Below, in pieces: positions 48,773-57,750 of a DNA stretch of 64,000 nt. The DNA is taken from contig NZ_OY782870.1 of assembly GCF_963678545.1 (NCBI RefSeq), forward strand, positions 2,294,001 to 2,358,000, given 5' to 3'. Origin of the DNA: an uncultured Methanomethylovorans sp. GTDB taxonomy: Archaea > Halobacteriota > Methanosarcinia > Methanosarcinales > Methanosarcinaceae. Position 1 is the stretch's first letter. Each line of letters opens with the position of its first letter. The notes below the pieces were generated by a model that made no database searches, had not been told where the DNA came from, and saw only the letters and a list, made by a program, of their open reading frames with translations. The position numbers and the translations under genes were made by a program.

Positions 48773-49372
48773 TATGCATTTCCCAAAATAACTTATTTTC
48801 TACATCTATAATAATATCAACAATGCTTACTTAACTGAAATCCATTATTGCAATTCTCAATAGAGAATTCTGATAACCCTCTTTATATTAGTTTACTTTT
48901 ACCTACTTTAGAGTTTTACTTTGAAAATAATATCGTATCTCTATTAGTAAAAGAGTTTTTTAAAAGATGGATGATCAAAGAAGATACTTTGAAATCTCTT
49001 GAGTTGGAATCTTTGGACAATTTTCCATGCAACAATATTTTACTTTGTTTGAATGGTTGCAAGCATCCTGAGAAGGTGAATTGTACTGACGAAGAGAACA
49101 ATCTTGCCACACTTCTTCTTTCCATTTTAAGAAATCCGCTTATATCCCTCCTTGTCTTTTATTGTCCGTCTGCAGGTCATTTTTTATTGACATCAATATT
49201 CCGACTGATATAAACACATCGTTTTAGTTCCCTTTTTTAAAATTTGATACAATTATGTTGATGCCGAAAGTAATTCCTGATTTCATGTGATAGATGAAGA
49301 TCATGAATTTTTTCATAGAGCCAAATTATCATAAACGCTTATTTAGACGAATATTTAGTTACTCATGACAGT
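48773..49372. other. Gene-poor stretch between acetyltransferase and zinc-ribbon genes
   Basis: Both strands contain open stretches of 70-120 codons (for example 48848-49213 on plus), but they begin with TTG, lack ribosome sites and have no recognisable motif. The sequence is AT-rich. I see no supported gene. Confidence 0.4.
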
Positions 49373-49585
49373 CTACGCAACTATAACAAAATTTTCTTCT
49401 TTTCCATATACTGCACGATGAGATCCACAGTTACTGCATTTATAGATTTTAATGTTGATTACAAACCGTTTTTCTGTTATTTCTAGAGGAAAATTGTCGA
49501 TCATTTGATCAAGTTCCAAAAAACGATCATAGCTATCAATCATATCCATATTTGAGTTACAATGAGAACATAATTCATTTTTCAT
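49373..49585 (-). CDS. Small zinc-ribbon protein
   Basis: A 70-residue protein with CSHCN near the start and CSNCGS near residue 52, a spacing suited to one zinc ribbon. A strong ribosome site (GGAGAAGGTGA) lies just before the ATG, so it is probably real. Charged and hydrophobic residues between the cysteine pairs predict one helix and a beta hairpin. No family is recognised. It is monocistronic. Confidence 0.65.
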   Translation of the reverse strand: MKNELCSHCNSNMDMIDSYDRFLELDQMIDNFPLEITEKRFVINIKIYKCSNCGSHRAVYGKEENFVIVA

Positions 49586-50258
49586 TCTTCACCTTCTCCA
49601 AACACATTTTGATTAGAATTATTCAAAATAGCTTTTATTTGTCTGGTTAGCGGTGTGAAAGTAATATTTGATTAAATTTTGGACATGTTCTTTCTAATGC
49701 CGAACTTGAACGACAGTGCATTGATAGAATATCTTTCCAGAAATCCCTGGGATAATATTAAATCAAAGATTTAATAGGAGTTGCAGATTTATAATCTGCA
49801 ACATTTCCATACTATATACTAAACAGTACAACTGTCTGGTCATTCAGGAAAGGGATAATTGGAAAAGAAGCTAACAATATTGAGTAGCAGGCTCTTGATG
49901 TGGATAAAATACAGATGTTTGTGAATAAAGATATAATACTGAATAATTGCTTTCAATTAGTCTCTCAGAATTCTCAAATAGTTGTTCAGAATACTTTGTA
50001 CGGCAGTGTATCTAAAATGCTGTAAAATATGATAGTCCTGTACCTTAGTAGAACATTGTGAACAACTAGGAAGGGCGAAAGAGGAGTGTTCTATGCCTAT
50101 CTTTAAAAATGCATGAATCGTTTTCAAAATATAAATCACAAAGCGAATCATGCCATAACATAAACAACAATATTATTACGCCAAGCAAATAAAAATCAAT
50201 TCCACAGCGCCACTTCCTCATAGATCTCCAAACCATTAATCAATTGTAAAGTATGGAA
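49586..50258. other. Gene-poor stretch upstream of the zinc-ribbon gene
   Basis: Apart from two adjacent palindromes (49756-49802), the region holds only short open frames without ribosome sites. One is a 64-codon stretch on the minus strand (49957-50151) with a CSQC pair that may be the end of a lost transposase. Nothing can be assigned. Confidence 0.35.
49756..49802. repeat. Two adjacent perfect hairpins
   Basis: TATTAAATC-AAA-GATTTAATA (49756-49776) is followed after three bases by GTTGCAGATT-TAT-AATCTGCAAC (49780-49802). Both stems are perfect (9 and 10 bp) with three-base loops. They may be operators, a small RNA or terminators; no gene ends directly before them. Confidence 0.6.
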
Positions 50259-51551
50259 TCACTCTTCCAATTGGAAAAATATATTGAATATCTTGATGGA
50301 ATCCAAGAAGTCCTGTTTTCCCATCAGCTCCCTGGTTGAATGCATTGCCAACATCGGCACTCCTACATCTACCACATGAACAGGCACATATTTGCTAAGC
50401 AAAGGACCCAAGGTCGTTCCTCCTGGTTGATCGGAATGGTTCACAAATTTTTGATACTTCACATTGGCTTTGTCACACAATTGCTGAAAAGCTGCAATCG
50501 TCTCCACTTCAGATGCATAGGAACGATTACAACTAATCTTAATAGCCATCCCTTTGTTCATTACAGGCTTGTTGGTGATATCGCTCTTTTCACCGTAATT
50601 GGGATGCAAACCATGGGCACAGTCAGCTGAGATAACAAAGAAGTTCATTGCCCGAGAGATGGATTGTTGCTCCCTTCTCTCCGTACTCATATGGATTCTT
50701 TCCAAAATACTGCTCAACATCATGGAATCAGCACCTTGCCTTGTCATAGAACCGATTTCCTCATTATCCATAAATGCCACCATGTTGATCCCGTCCTTAT
50801 GCTTCGACCCTACAATAGCTTCCATAGCAGCATATACCATGGACAGATCGTCGATTCTCGGACAGGAGATGAATTCCTCTTTTGAGCCAACCAACATACC
50901 TTCTTCACTACAATAAACGTTCAAGTCCATATCCAGAATATCTTCACGATCGACCCCGGCTTCCTTAGCAACCAGATCCAGCAGATAATGATCCTTGATC
51001 TCATCTTCAATCAACTGGGTTAACAGAGGTTGCATTTCTTTTTGGACCTTGATCTCCACACCTTTATTGACCTCACGGTTCATATGGATGGCCAAATTCG
51101 GGATGATAAGTATAGGTCTTTGAAAATCCAGATGAATTACTTTCGGCTTCAGAACCTCATCGGACTTCACTGCTATTCTTCCGGCAATGGATAAAGGACG
51201 ATCGAACCAGGTATTAAGAATTGGCCCTCCGTAGCGTTCCACGTTCAGTGTCAACATTCCTTCACTGTTTACCTCGGGATTGGGTTTGATCCTAAATCCG
51301 GGATTATCTGTATGAGCAGCGATCATTTTCACACCTTTTGTTTGAAATTGACCACTTCCGATAGTAAAGCCCACCAACATGGAAGGATAGGGAGTCAGAT
51401 AGTATTTCCCTGATGCATTCAATGTCCATAGCTCATTCATTTCCAATTCCAGAAAACCTTCAGCGTCCAGACGTTCTCTTATGGCATCCACCGTCTGAAC
51501 TGATGTTGTTGCTTTTTTTATGAATCCAAAAAAATCACTGATATAATCCAT
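50259..51551 (-). CDS. M18-family metalloaminopeptidase
   Basis: A 430-residue M18 peptidase, a dinuclear zinc enzyme usually removing acidic or neutral N-terminal residues. Metal-ligand motifs are MIAAHTDNPG, FMDNEEIGS (with the catalytic Glu) and SADCAHG, plus LAMHSTRE near the end. I start at the ATG at 51551, which has GAAAGGTGG upstream and matches the usual family N-terminus; 27 extra codons upstream look untranslated. M18 enzymes are common in Clostridia and rare in methanogens, so acquisition from bacteria is likely. It is divergent from the next two genes. Confidence 0.88.
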   Translation of the reverse strand: MDYISDFFGFIKKATTSVQTVDAIRERLDAEGFLELEMNELWTLNASGKYYLTPYPSMLVGFTIGSGQFQTKGVKMIAAHTDNPGFRIKPNPEVNSEGMLTLNVERYGGPILNTWFDRPLSIAGRIAVKSDEVLKPKVIHLDFQRPILIIPNLAIHMNREVNKGVEIKVQKEMQPLLTQLIEDEIKDHYLLDLVAKEAGVDREDILDMDLNVYCSEEGMLVGSKEEFISCPRIDDLSMVYAAMEAIVGSKHKDGINMVAFMDNEEIGSMTRQGADSMMLSSILERIHMSTERREQQSISRAMNFFVISADCAHGLHPNYGEKSDITNKPVMNKGMAIKISCNRSYASEVETIAAFQQLCDKANVKYQKFVNHSDQPGGTTLGPLLSKYVPVHVVDVGVPMLAMHSTRELMGKQDFLDSIKIFNIFFQLEE

Positions 51552-51786
51552 ATTTGCCACCTTTCTCATGATGTCCATATGCATTAAACTTTGCAATGGA
51601 CTTAGAACTGGTTTCTCGCCATGACGTCTCATTGTAAGAGATTACATAATGACAAAAACTTTTTTCTTTTTTTAGTATTAATAGTAGATAATAGATTCTC
51701 GGGATACTTAATACTGTAACTTCATACTGAAAAGAAAATGTATCGTAGTGTAGAGCGTATAGATAGTATTGAACGAAGGTGTAAAT

Positions 51787-52416
51787 GTGGTAAACAGATA
51801 CAAAATAATAGATTTTGAAACGTGGAAAAGAAAAGAGTATTGTCAAATATACAGGAGCGCTGTGCAGCCTCAATATTGTGTGAGTTTTGAACTTGATGTG
51901 ACTTATTTTAAAAAACACGTTAAAAAAAATAAGTTATCATTTACAATGGCTTTCATATTTGCTGTTACAAAATGCGCAAATGAGATTGAAGAATTCAGGT
52001 ATCGTTTCCTTGATGGTGAAGTTGTGTTATATGAATCCATTGACACGTCATTTACATATCTGGAAAAAGAAACTGAATTATTTAAAGTAGTAAATGTTCC
52101 CATGCAGGATACGGTAGAGAAGTTTGCAAAATTGGCAATAGTAACGGCGGAAAATCAAAAAGAGCATTTTACAGGACCTGTAGAAAATGATGTATATCAA
52201 TTTTCTGCGTTGCCCTGGATCACATTTATGCATATTTCACACACGGATTTTGGAAATAAAGAAAAAGCTCAACCCATATTTGATTGGGGTAAATATCAAA
52301 AAAGAGAAGATAAATTTATGATGCCGTTTGCAGTTCAGGTTCATCATGCATTTGTTGATGGTATTCATATTGCCAAACTTGCGGATAAGCTGCAGAGATA
52401 CCTAGATGAAGTGTAG
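51787..52416 (+). CDS. Chloramphenicol-acetyltransferase-like enzyme
   Basis: A 209-residue CAT-fold protein. It begins KIIDFETWKRKEY and ends with the catalytic HHAFVDGIH, where the first or second His is the general base, followed by a C-terminal helix. CAT enzymes transfer acetyl groups to chloramphenicol; close relatives act on other alcohols. The start is GTG at 51787 with AAGGTG upstream. It lies three bases before the hydrolase gene. Resembles Firmicutes proteins, so horizontal transfer is likely. Resistance is not proven by sequence alone. Confidence 0.82.
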   Translation: MVNRYKIIDFETWKRKEYCQIYRSAVQPQYCVSFELDVTYFKKHVKKNKLSFTMAFIFAVTKCANEIEEFRYRFLDGEVVLYESIDTSFTYLEKETELFKVVNVPMQDTVEKFAKLAIVTAENQKEHFTGPVENDVYQFSALPWITFMHISHTDFGNKEKAQPIFDWGKYQKREDKFMMPFAVQVHHAFVDGIHIAKLADKLQRYLDEV

Positions 52417-52419
52417 ATT

Positions 52420-53139
52420 ATGGAGAAAAGACATTTTTATATATCAAATAGCAAAACTCGTATTCCTGCCATCCTTTGGGGAAAGTTGAATAAAAAGTTG
52501 TTGATTGAAGTTCACGGTAATCTTTCTAATAAAGAGGACACTGTAATTTCCATGATGGCCCAAAAGGCCATTGCAAAAGGTTACCAGGTGTTAAGTTTTG
52601 ATCTGCCTATGCATGGTGAGCGTTTAGATGAGGGATATGCTTGTGTTCCTGATAATTGCGTCAGTGATTTGCTCAGTGTTTATGAATATGCAAAGTCTTT
52701 TGCATCTGATATTCATTTGTTTGCGTGTACCATAGGAGCCTATTTCAGTTTGCTTGCCTATCATAACTTTGACATAAAGCAAAGTTTATTCCTCTCGCCC
52801 ATCGTCAATATGGAACGCGTTGTACACAATATGATGAAAAGTTTCCAAGTAAGTGAAGAGAGACTAAAAGCAGAGCATGAGATTCAGTTGCCTATTGGGC
52901 AGAAATTGGAATGGAATTATTATTGCTATGTGAAAGAAAATCCCATTTCTTTTGAATGGAAAGTACCAACTGCCATTTTGTACGGGTCGGATGATAATCT
53001 ATCTGAATGTGAGGAAATTTTAGAATTTGCAGCGAGATATCAAGCAACAGTTAAAGTTCTTAAGCATGGGGAGCATTATTTCCATACGGAACAGCAATTG
53101 CAGGTGTTTGATCAATGGGCAGACGAAAATCTGCTGTAA
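52420..53139 (+). CDS. Alpha/beta hydrolase with altered nucleophile elbow
   Basis: A 239-residue alpha/beta hydrolase-like protein with the oxyanion-side LIEVHGNLS, SFDLPMHGER, and a late HGEHYFHT His. The elbow reads FACTIGAY, in which Thr takes the place of the usual Ser nucleophile of GxSxG. The Asp position is probably in LYGSDDNLSE. The enzyme could use Thr, or be impaired or act as a non-catalytic binder. It starts three bases after the CAT-like gene's stop, so both probably form one operon. Bacterial type. Confidence 0.75.
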   Translation: MEKRHFYISNSKTRIPAILWGKLNKKLLIEVHGNLSNKEDTVISMMAQKAIAKGYQVLSFDLPMHGERLDEGYACVPDNCVSDLLSVYEYAKSFASDIHLFACTIGAYFSLLAYHNFDIKQSLFLSPIVNMERVVHNMMKSFQVSEERLKAEHEIQLPIGQKLEWNYYCYVKENPISFEWKVPTAILYGSDDNLSECEEILEFAARYQATVKVLKHGEHYFHTEQQLQVFDQWADENLL

Positions 53140-53519
53140 AATATCCCTCGAAAATGAGCGAAAACGAAGCCATTGAGTTTGGAAATCTGCTTATTCTATT
53201 AAAAGACAGAAATAAGATATTTTCAGGCAAAAGATACTGAGTATTTGTTATGCTGAATAGGAACAGTTTTGTCTAAAGTTGTTCTCCATATATGAAACGG
53301 AATGTTAAGGTAGATTAGCCTTTTATACCTAATGATATTTTAGGAAAAGCTGAAGCTATGGGAAAAGTTCAGAACAGTATAAGCTAATTAAGAAGGTTTA
53401 TTTGCATAATATATATATATAAACTAGTTGGTATAATTCGCATTGAATGTTGCTGCCTAAACACTTAACATTAAGTTTTGCCCGATGGGCATTATTTTGC
53501 TTCTTAGGAGATGATGCAA
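53140..53519 (+). promoter_or_regulatory. Promoter region of the FilR1-type regulator gene
   Basis: A strong TATA run (ATAATATATATATATAAAC, about 53407-53425) lies about 100 bases before the regulator start, giving a leader of around 75 bases. The ribosome site AGGAGATGAT at 53506-53515 is nearly perfect. The rest of the gap contains one 28-codon open frame without a ribosome site and no recognisable gene. Confidence 0.5.
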
Positions 53520-54326
53520 ATGAAAAAAGCATTGATTGAAGTGTTATTTGCTTCTGATAAAAGACGAAAAGTTCTTCTATTGTTGCGGAAGGAGCCGAAA
53601 GAAATGGAAACTCTCTTTACATCCCTGGAAATAACAAGGAGGGAATTAGTTCCGCAGATGAAGATCTTGAAAGCACATCATCTTGTTTCTCACTATAAAG
53701 ACACTTATGAATTGACAACAATAGGGAAACTAATAGTTGACGAGATGGTTCCTTTATTAGACAAGGTTGAGGTTTTAGATACGGATATTGATTACTGGGG
53801 AACTCGTAAACTTGATTTTATTCCGCCTCATCTTTTTAAAAGAATACTGGAACTTAAGGACTGCCAGATAGTAAATCCTTATACTCAAAGTATATATGCC
53901 CAACCTCCAGAGCTATATGGAGCATATGATTTATCCCAAGTGGCTTCTAAGAGAGGAAAAATATTTTTTGCTGTTACGACATTCTTTTACCCTAACTTTG
54001 CTGAGGTATTTGCTGAGATGATTCATGGCCAGGTAAAGATAAATATAATTGTTACTCCAGATGTGGTTGCCAGAATCCAAAATCAGGACCGAGCTGATTA
54101 TGTAGAAATCGTTAAAAATGAATTGTTTAATTTGTTTGTATACCCCAAAAAAATAGACTTTGTATCTTTTGGATTTAATGAATACTGCTTACTTATGCGT
54201 TTGCTAGATAATAAGGGAAAATACGATTATAAGTATATGCTAAGTTCCAACCAAGGTGCGCTTGAGTGGGGAAAAGAACTCTTCGAATACTACTTGAAAG
54301 ATTCTGTGCCAGTGACGGAAATCTAA
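53520..54326 (+). CDS. HTH regulator with methanogenesis-regulatory (FilR1/DUF1724) domain
   Basis: A 268-residue protein. An N-terminal winged-helix (about residues 5-70) has the recognition stretch TSLEITRRELVPQMKILKAHHLV. A C-terminal ligand-binding-like domain typical of FilR1/DUF1724 proteins contains YWGTRKLDFIPPHLF and YMLSSNQGALEWGKELFEYY. This family is expanded in Methanosarcinales and controls metabolic and stress genes; the ligand is unknown. I place the start at ATG 53520, spaced four bases from AGGAGATGAT; two earlier ATGs lie within that site. Possible targets are the adjacent accessory genes. Confidence 0.85.
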   Translation: MKKALIEVLFASDKRRKVLLLLRKEPKEMETLFTSLEITRRELVPQMKILKAHHLVSHYKDTYELTTIGKLIVDEMVPLLDKVEVLDTDIDYWGTRKLDFIPPHLFKRILELKDCQIVNPYTQSIYAQPPELYGAYDLSQVASKRGKIFFAVTTFFYPNFAEVFAEMIHGQVKINIIVTPDVVARIQNQDRADYVEIVKNELFNLFVYPKKIDFVSFGFNEYCLLMRLLDNKGKYDYKYMLSSNQGALEWGKELFEYYLKDSVPVTEI

Positions 54327-54341
54327 TGGTTCATAACCATT
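54325..54341. repeat. Perfect hairpin at the end of the regulator gene
   Basis: AATGGTT-CAT-AACCATT (7-bp stem) starts at the stop codon of the regulator. It could act as a terminator. A related AATGGTT recurs at 54654 upstream of the next gene. Confidence 0.45.
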
Positions 54342-54594
54342 CGATTTTCCACTATTTATAGCCGCAGGTTTCAAGTTTTAAGCGCATAATTCAGTATCAT
54401 GAGACGTTTATGCATCTAAAAAAGCGGAAGTAGCTTTATGCTCTTGGATTGAAGATCAAAAAAAATGACCCAGGATGCTACTTTCATCCATTCGAATCTA
54501 GGGAATGCTAAAGCATATGAGCCTAGGGGAAAAGAAGTAGAAACAGAAATAGGGAAAATAACTGTTGCTTCAAATTTATTTTGACATAAAAAAA

Positions 54595-54618
54595 TAGAGG
54601 GTTAATCAGAATCCTCTA
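54595..54618 (+). terminator. Hairpin before the flavodoxin-ferredoxin gene
   Basis: TAGAGG at 54595-54600 pairs with CCTCTA at 54613-54618, followed by AATATTTTTCC. The rest of 54342-54754 contains the operator region below and no gene. Confidence 0.4.
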
Positions 54619-54654
54619 ATATTTTTCCTCGGTGTAATATGGACTTTTCAACTA

Positions 54655-54700
54655 ATGGTTGTTAAATAACCGAAAGTTATAATATAACCTTAAGTTAACA
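54655..54700 (+). promoter_or_regulatory. Operator-like cluster and promoter of the EFR1-tetR operon
   Basis: Three GTTA/TAAC palindromes lie in a row: GTTA-AA-TAAC (54661-54670), GTTATA-A-TATAAC (54676-54688) and GTTAAC (54694-54699). The middle one coincides with a TATA-like box. The spacing of half-sites suits a TetR dimer, and a tetR gene lies downstream, so autoregulation is plausible. Confidence 0.5.
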
Positions 54701-54754
54701 ATTCTAGTAAGACTGCCTCCGGGCAGAATCCTACACAATTGAAGGAGGAAAAAA

Positions 54755-55555
54755 ATGAAAATGGAATCTGTGAAATTAGTCTATTTTTCACCTACCGGGA
54801 CAACAAAAGCGGTTGTTCAGGGCATTACGCATGGTATTAATCCAGGCACCGTGGAATTAATTGATATTACCAAACCAGATACAAGAAAACAACCATTAAT
54901 GACCTCGGAAAATGAATTGCTTGTTATTGGAGTTCCCGTTTATATGGGGAGAGTGCCGGCATTATTAAATGAATGGCTCAATGCAATTCAAGCTCATAAT
55001 ACCCCCACGGTTTGTGTTGTTGTCTATGGTAATCGTGTATATGATGATGCACTACTCGAACTAAAAAATATTGTAATGAAATGTGGGTGTATTCCCATTG
55101 CCTGTGCAGCATATATCGGGGAACACTCATTCTCAAATTCTGAGACATCAATAGCACAAGGACGTCCCGATGAAGATGATTTAACCCATGCAGAAGTATT
55201 TGGACAGAAAATACGTGAAAAACTACAATCTATTTCATCAATTCCTCAGGTTTTTGATGTGCATGTGTCTGGCACTTACCCTTATGAAGGAGTTACAAAA
55301 TTATGGATCGTTGATTTTATCGCAGTCAGTGATAAGTGTTCACAATGTGGGATCTGTGCAGAGAAGTGTCCTGTTGGTGCTATTGATGCAGAAAATTCCC
55401 GTTTGATAGATACGGATATATGCATTACATGCTGTGCATGTATCAAAAATTGCCCGCAAAGTGCCAGATCGATGAAACCCGGGCTGGTTAAAGACGCATC
55501 AGTGCGTCTCCATACGCTCTATAGCCAGCGAAAGGAGCCTGAATGTTTTATCTGA
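54755..55555 (+). CDS. EFR1-type flavodoxin-ferredoxin fusion protein
   Basis: A 266-residue protein. Residues 1-170 form a flavodoxin-like domain with the FMN phosphate loop SPTGTTK near residue 13. The C-terminal part has two [4Fe-4S] motifs, CSQCGICAEKCP (about 200-211) and CITCCACIKNCP (about 226-237). EFR1-family proteins combine flavin and ferredoxin electron transfer, mostly in anaerobic bacteria; the redox partner is unknown. A near-perfect AAGGAGG precedes the ATG. The TetR gene follows after 43 bases. Likely acquired from bacteria. Confidence 0.85.
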   Translation: MKMESVKLVYFSPTGTTKAVVQGITHGINPGTVELIDITKPDTRKQPLMTSENELLVIGVPVYMGRVPALLNEWLNAIQAHNTPTVCVVVYGNRVYDDALLELKNIVMKCGCIPIACAAYIGEHSFSNSETSIAQGRPDEDDLTHAEVFGQKIREKLQSISSIPQVFDVHVSGTYPYEGVTKLWIVDFIAVSDKCSQCGICAEKCPVGAIDAENSRLIDTDICITCCACIKNCPQSARSMKPGLVKDASVRLHTLYSQRKEPECFI

Positions 55556-55598
55556 AGAATAAGTTATTTAATAAATATGTGTTAAGTGAAGTGGAATA

Positions 55599-56318
55599 AT
55601 GGGAATCGTCGATAGAAGACAACGAGAAAAGGAACAGAGAAAGACCGAGATCATCGATGCAGCTGAAAGTCTCTTTTTTTCCCGGAGTTACGAAGATGTC
55701 TCCATGGATGAAATCGCCCGCGAGGTTGAACTGAATAAGGCTACCATTTATCTATATTTTAAAAATAAGGAGACACTTTTCGCAACCATTGTACTTCGTG
55801 GTATCCAGATCCTTAAAGAAAAATACACAGAATGCATGGAGAAACAAGTGCCTGGTATTGTCAAGGTAGCTCTGATGGGACAGGCTTATTACCAGTTTTC
55901 ACAGGAATACCCCGATTATCTTCGCATGATCCATTTTTATGGTTCTGAGCATTTTTCCAAAGAGAACCCGTGTACCGCAGAGATCGGTAAGGGGTATGGT
56001 ACCTGCCGTATGATCCTGCGGGATGCGATCCAGGAGGGTATTGATGACGGTACGATCCGAGTGGATCTCGATCCATTCCTCACCTCAATGTACCTTATGA
56101 TCTCCTTCATGGGCATCCTGTCAATGGAAAATAAATGGAAACTGGTGATTGAGGCGGAGGGGTTCAGCTACGAGCAGTATACCCGTGAGTTTTTCCGTTT
56201 CATAACTACTGCTATTTCTTCCGGTGAGAAATCTCACAGCATGGATCTCAAAGATTTCACATCATTTGGATTCTTTTTAACCGAGCCTGTGGCACCTGAG
56301 AAGAAAAAGAGAAAATGA
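55599..56318 (+). CDS. TetR-family transcriptional regulator
   Basis: A 239-residue TetR protein. The N-terminal HTH holds KTEIIDAAESLFFSRSYEDV and the recognition segment IAREVELNKATIYLYFKNKE. The C-terminal ligand/dimer domain is all-helical with several Tyr and Met, suited to a hydrophobic ligand. It probably represses the EFR1 gene and itself through the GTTA/TAAC sites upstream. The start ATG is 43 bases after the EFR1 stop. Confidence 0.88.
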   Translation: MGIVDRRQREKEQRKTEIIDAAESLFFSRSYEDVSMDEIAREVELNKATIYLYFKNKETLFATIVLRGIQILKEKYTECMEKQVPGIVKVALMGQAYYQFSQEYPDYLRMIHFYGSEHFSKENPCTAEIGKGYGTCRMILRDAIQEGIDDGTIRVDLDPFLTSMYLMISFMGILSMENKWKLVIEAEGFSYEQYTREFFRFITTAISSGEKSHSMDLKDFTSFGFFLTEPVAPEKKKRK

Positions 56319-56481
56319 CCCTCTTTTTTCTTATCGCTATCTGCCGCCTCATATAACTACAAACCCACTTGAAGTTTAGACAATTCTTTAATATGTGCAA
56401 CTCCTTCTATAACATGCAATAACCGGCCATAACAAGACAGACTCACCGGTTAACAATGCATTGAACAAGGAGAATGTGAAA

Positions 56482-57231
56482 ATGTCACAGGAAAATAAAA
56501 ACGATAAATCCAATTTCGCTATCATTGCATTATCAGTTGTCTTGGTGGTGATGTCGTTTACGATATACGCCATCTCGCAGAGTGGGTCGGAACAGAATGC
56601 AGCAGACACAATAACTATGAGCGGGTACGCCGAAGAGAAAGTCGTGCCTGACACAGCCGCCTTAAGCATAGGTGTCGTGGTCCAGGCTGACACTGCAAAG
56701 GACGCATCCGATCAGAACGCAGCTCTCATGAGCACTGTTGTCGCAGAACTCAAAGCACTGGGTCTGGAGGACAGGGAAATACAGACATCCTATTTATCCG
56801 TGTACCCGGTCTACAACTATGACAAGGAACAGACCATTACAGGTTACTCCGCATCCAACAGTGTGCAGGTCACAACCACAAAGATCGGCAACCTGAGCCA
56901 GATCATCGACAGGGCAACAGCCGCAGGAGCCAATCAGATCGGAAGCATCTCCTTCTCAGTATCTGATGACAGGCAGAAACAGCTCCGTGAAGACCTCATG
57001 AACGAAGCCGTAGCCGATGCATCATCAAAGGCTAATGGCCTCGCCGGCAGCCTGGGTCTTAAGGTCACAGGTGTGCAGACAGCATCCATATCTGGGAATG
57101 ATAACTCCAGGGTCTCCTACACAGTGGCAGAAACAGCAATGGGTACAGGGACGGGACAGGTTTCCACACCAATTGAGCCGGGAGAGTCCACAGTTTCAAT
57201 GTCAGTACAGGTCACATACTACATTGGATAA
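56482..57231 (+). CDS. SIMPL-domain (DUF541) protein
   Basis: A 249-residue protein with one N-terminal membrane anchor (about 14-32) and an external SIMPL/DUF541 domain. Family motifs are MSGYAEEKVVPDTAALSIGV and the C-terminal beta strand MSVQVTYYIG. SIMPL proteins occur at cell surfaces in bacteria and archaea and sometimes associate with stress or signalling; the exact role is not known. The start is ATG 56482, nine bases after AAGGAG; the TTG seven codons earlier overlaps that site. GC content appears higher than in the neighbours. It is followed by a clear terminator. Confidence 0.85.
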   Translation: MSQENKNDKSNFAIIALSVVLVVMSFTIYAISQSGSEQNAADTITMSGYAEEKVVPDTAALSIGVVVQADTAKDASDQNAALMSTVVAELKALGLEDREIQTSYLSVYPVYNYDKEQTITGYSASNSVQVTTTKIGNLSQIIDRATAAGANQIGSISFSVSDDRQKQLREDLMNEAVADASSKANGLAGSLGLKVTGVQTASISGNDNSRVSYTVAETAMGTGTGQVSTPIEPGESTVSMSVQVTYYIG

Positions 57232-57280
57232 GAGGGCGATTTATCAACCAACCACCAACCAACCACCATCCAAACCCAAC

Positions 57281-57309
57281 CCACTGGCAGCAGCCGGTGG
57301 ACTTTTTTT
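57281..57309 (+). terminator. Terminator of the SIMPL gene
   Basis: CCACTGGC-AGCA-GCCGGTGG (57281-57300, one G:T pair) is followed by TTTTTTT (57303-57309). It is preceded by a short ACCAACCACCA direct repeat (57247-57270). Confidence 0.75.
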
Positions 57310-57311
57310 AT

Positions 57312-57440
57312 TTAATAGTCAATGTTATGCTCAATTATGGCTATGCTTTGAAACTGAATGCTTGAGAGCCATTAATACAGTTGGTCTAGATGCTCATGTT
57401 GGTTTTTTACATGAAATTAATCCATCTATAATAGCACCAA
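57312..57440 (+). pseudogene. cas1: Cas1 relic A: central catalytic segment
   Basis: Frame by frame the sequence reads NVMLNYGYAL, then after a one-base deletion near 57350 ETECLRAINTVGLDAHVGFLHEINPS. This is the conserved Cas1 core, with the Glu of the NYGY...E region and the His of GFLHE, two of the three metal ligands. Sequence beyond 57440 no longer matches. N-terminal and C-terminal parts are absent here. No start or ribosome site. Cas1 is the integrase of CRISPR adaptation, of casposons and of solo Cas1 genes; the fragment does not say which. Confidence 0.75.
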
Positions 57441-57530
57441 TTAAATATTATGGCCTTCTGGGCATAGTTCTTATAGAAGAATGCTTTGTAGAAAAGCTAC
57501 TTTTGATTTTATCTTGACCTGGCTCTGTAG

Positions 57531-57750
57531 AATTCTTGAGATTAAATCTTTAATGCGCTCTTTATTCTTATATCTCGATATTCCTGTATCCTTTGCTATT
57601 CTGCTTATTTCAAAAAGAAGGTTAAACCCTCCTGTTATTGTAAAAAAGCTAGTGGATGCTTACAGTTTCAAGTTTACCACTACTAAAGAGAAGAAAGGAG
57701 AAGAGTATTTTCCAGGTTATTTTCTAGATCTGCAAAAATTAGACCCTTAG
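57531..57750. mobile_element. Decayed IS end sharing its terminal sequence with the MITE
   Basis: GGCTCTGTAGAAT at 57531-57543 is the same as the terminal inverted repeat of the MITE at 63632. Inside, on the minus strand, NLLFEISRIAKDTGISRYKNKERIKDL looks like the end of a transposase, though I cannot name the family; the plus strand has an alternative 65-codon frame. The right end is not visible because the DUF4256 gene begins at 57739. A truncated insertion sequence. Confidence 0.5.

Noticed and set aside
48848-49213. 121-codon open frame on the plus strand
   Set aside because: It starts with TTG, has no ribosome site, shows no motif, and the opposite strand is equally open.
49957-50151. 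64-codon minus-strand frame with a CSQC pair
   Set aside because: No ribosome site, no recognisable family, and too short to call a gene.
57241-57275. ACCAACCACCA microrepeat as a regulatory site
   Set aside because: It lies after the SIMPL stop and before the terminator, so it is more likely simple-sequence DNA.
57481-57750. 89-codon plus-strand frame over the IS end
   Set aside because: It runs across the terminal repeat and lacks a start signal; the minus-strand reading looks more like a transposase.
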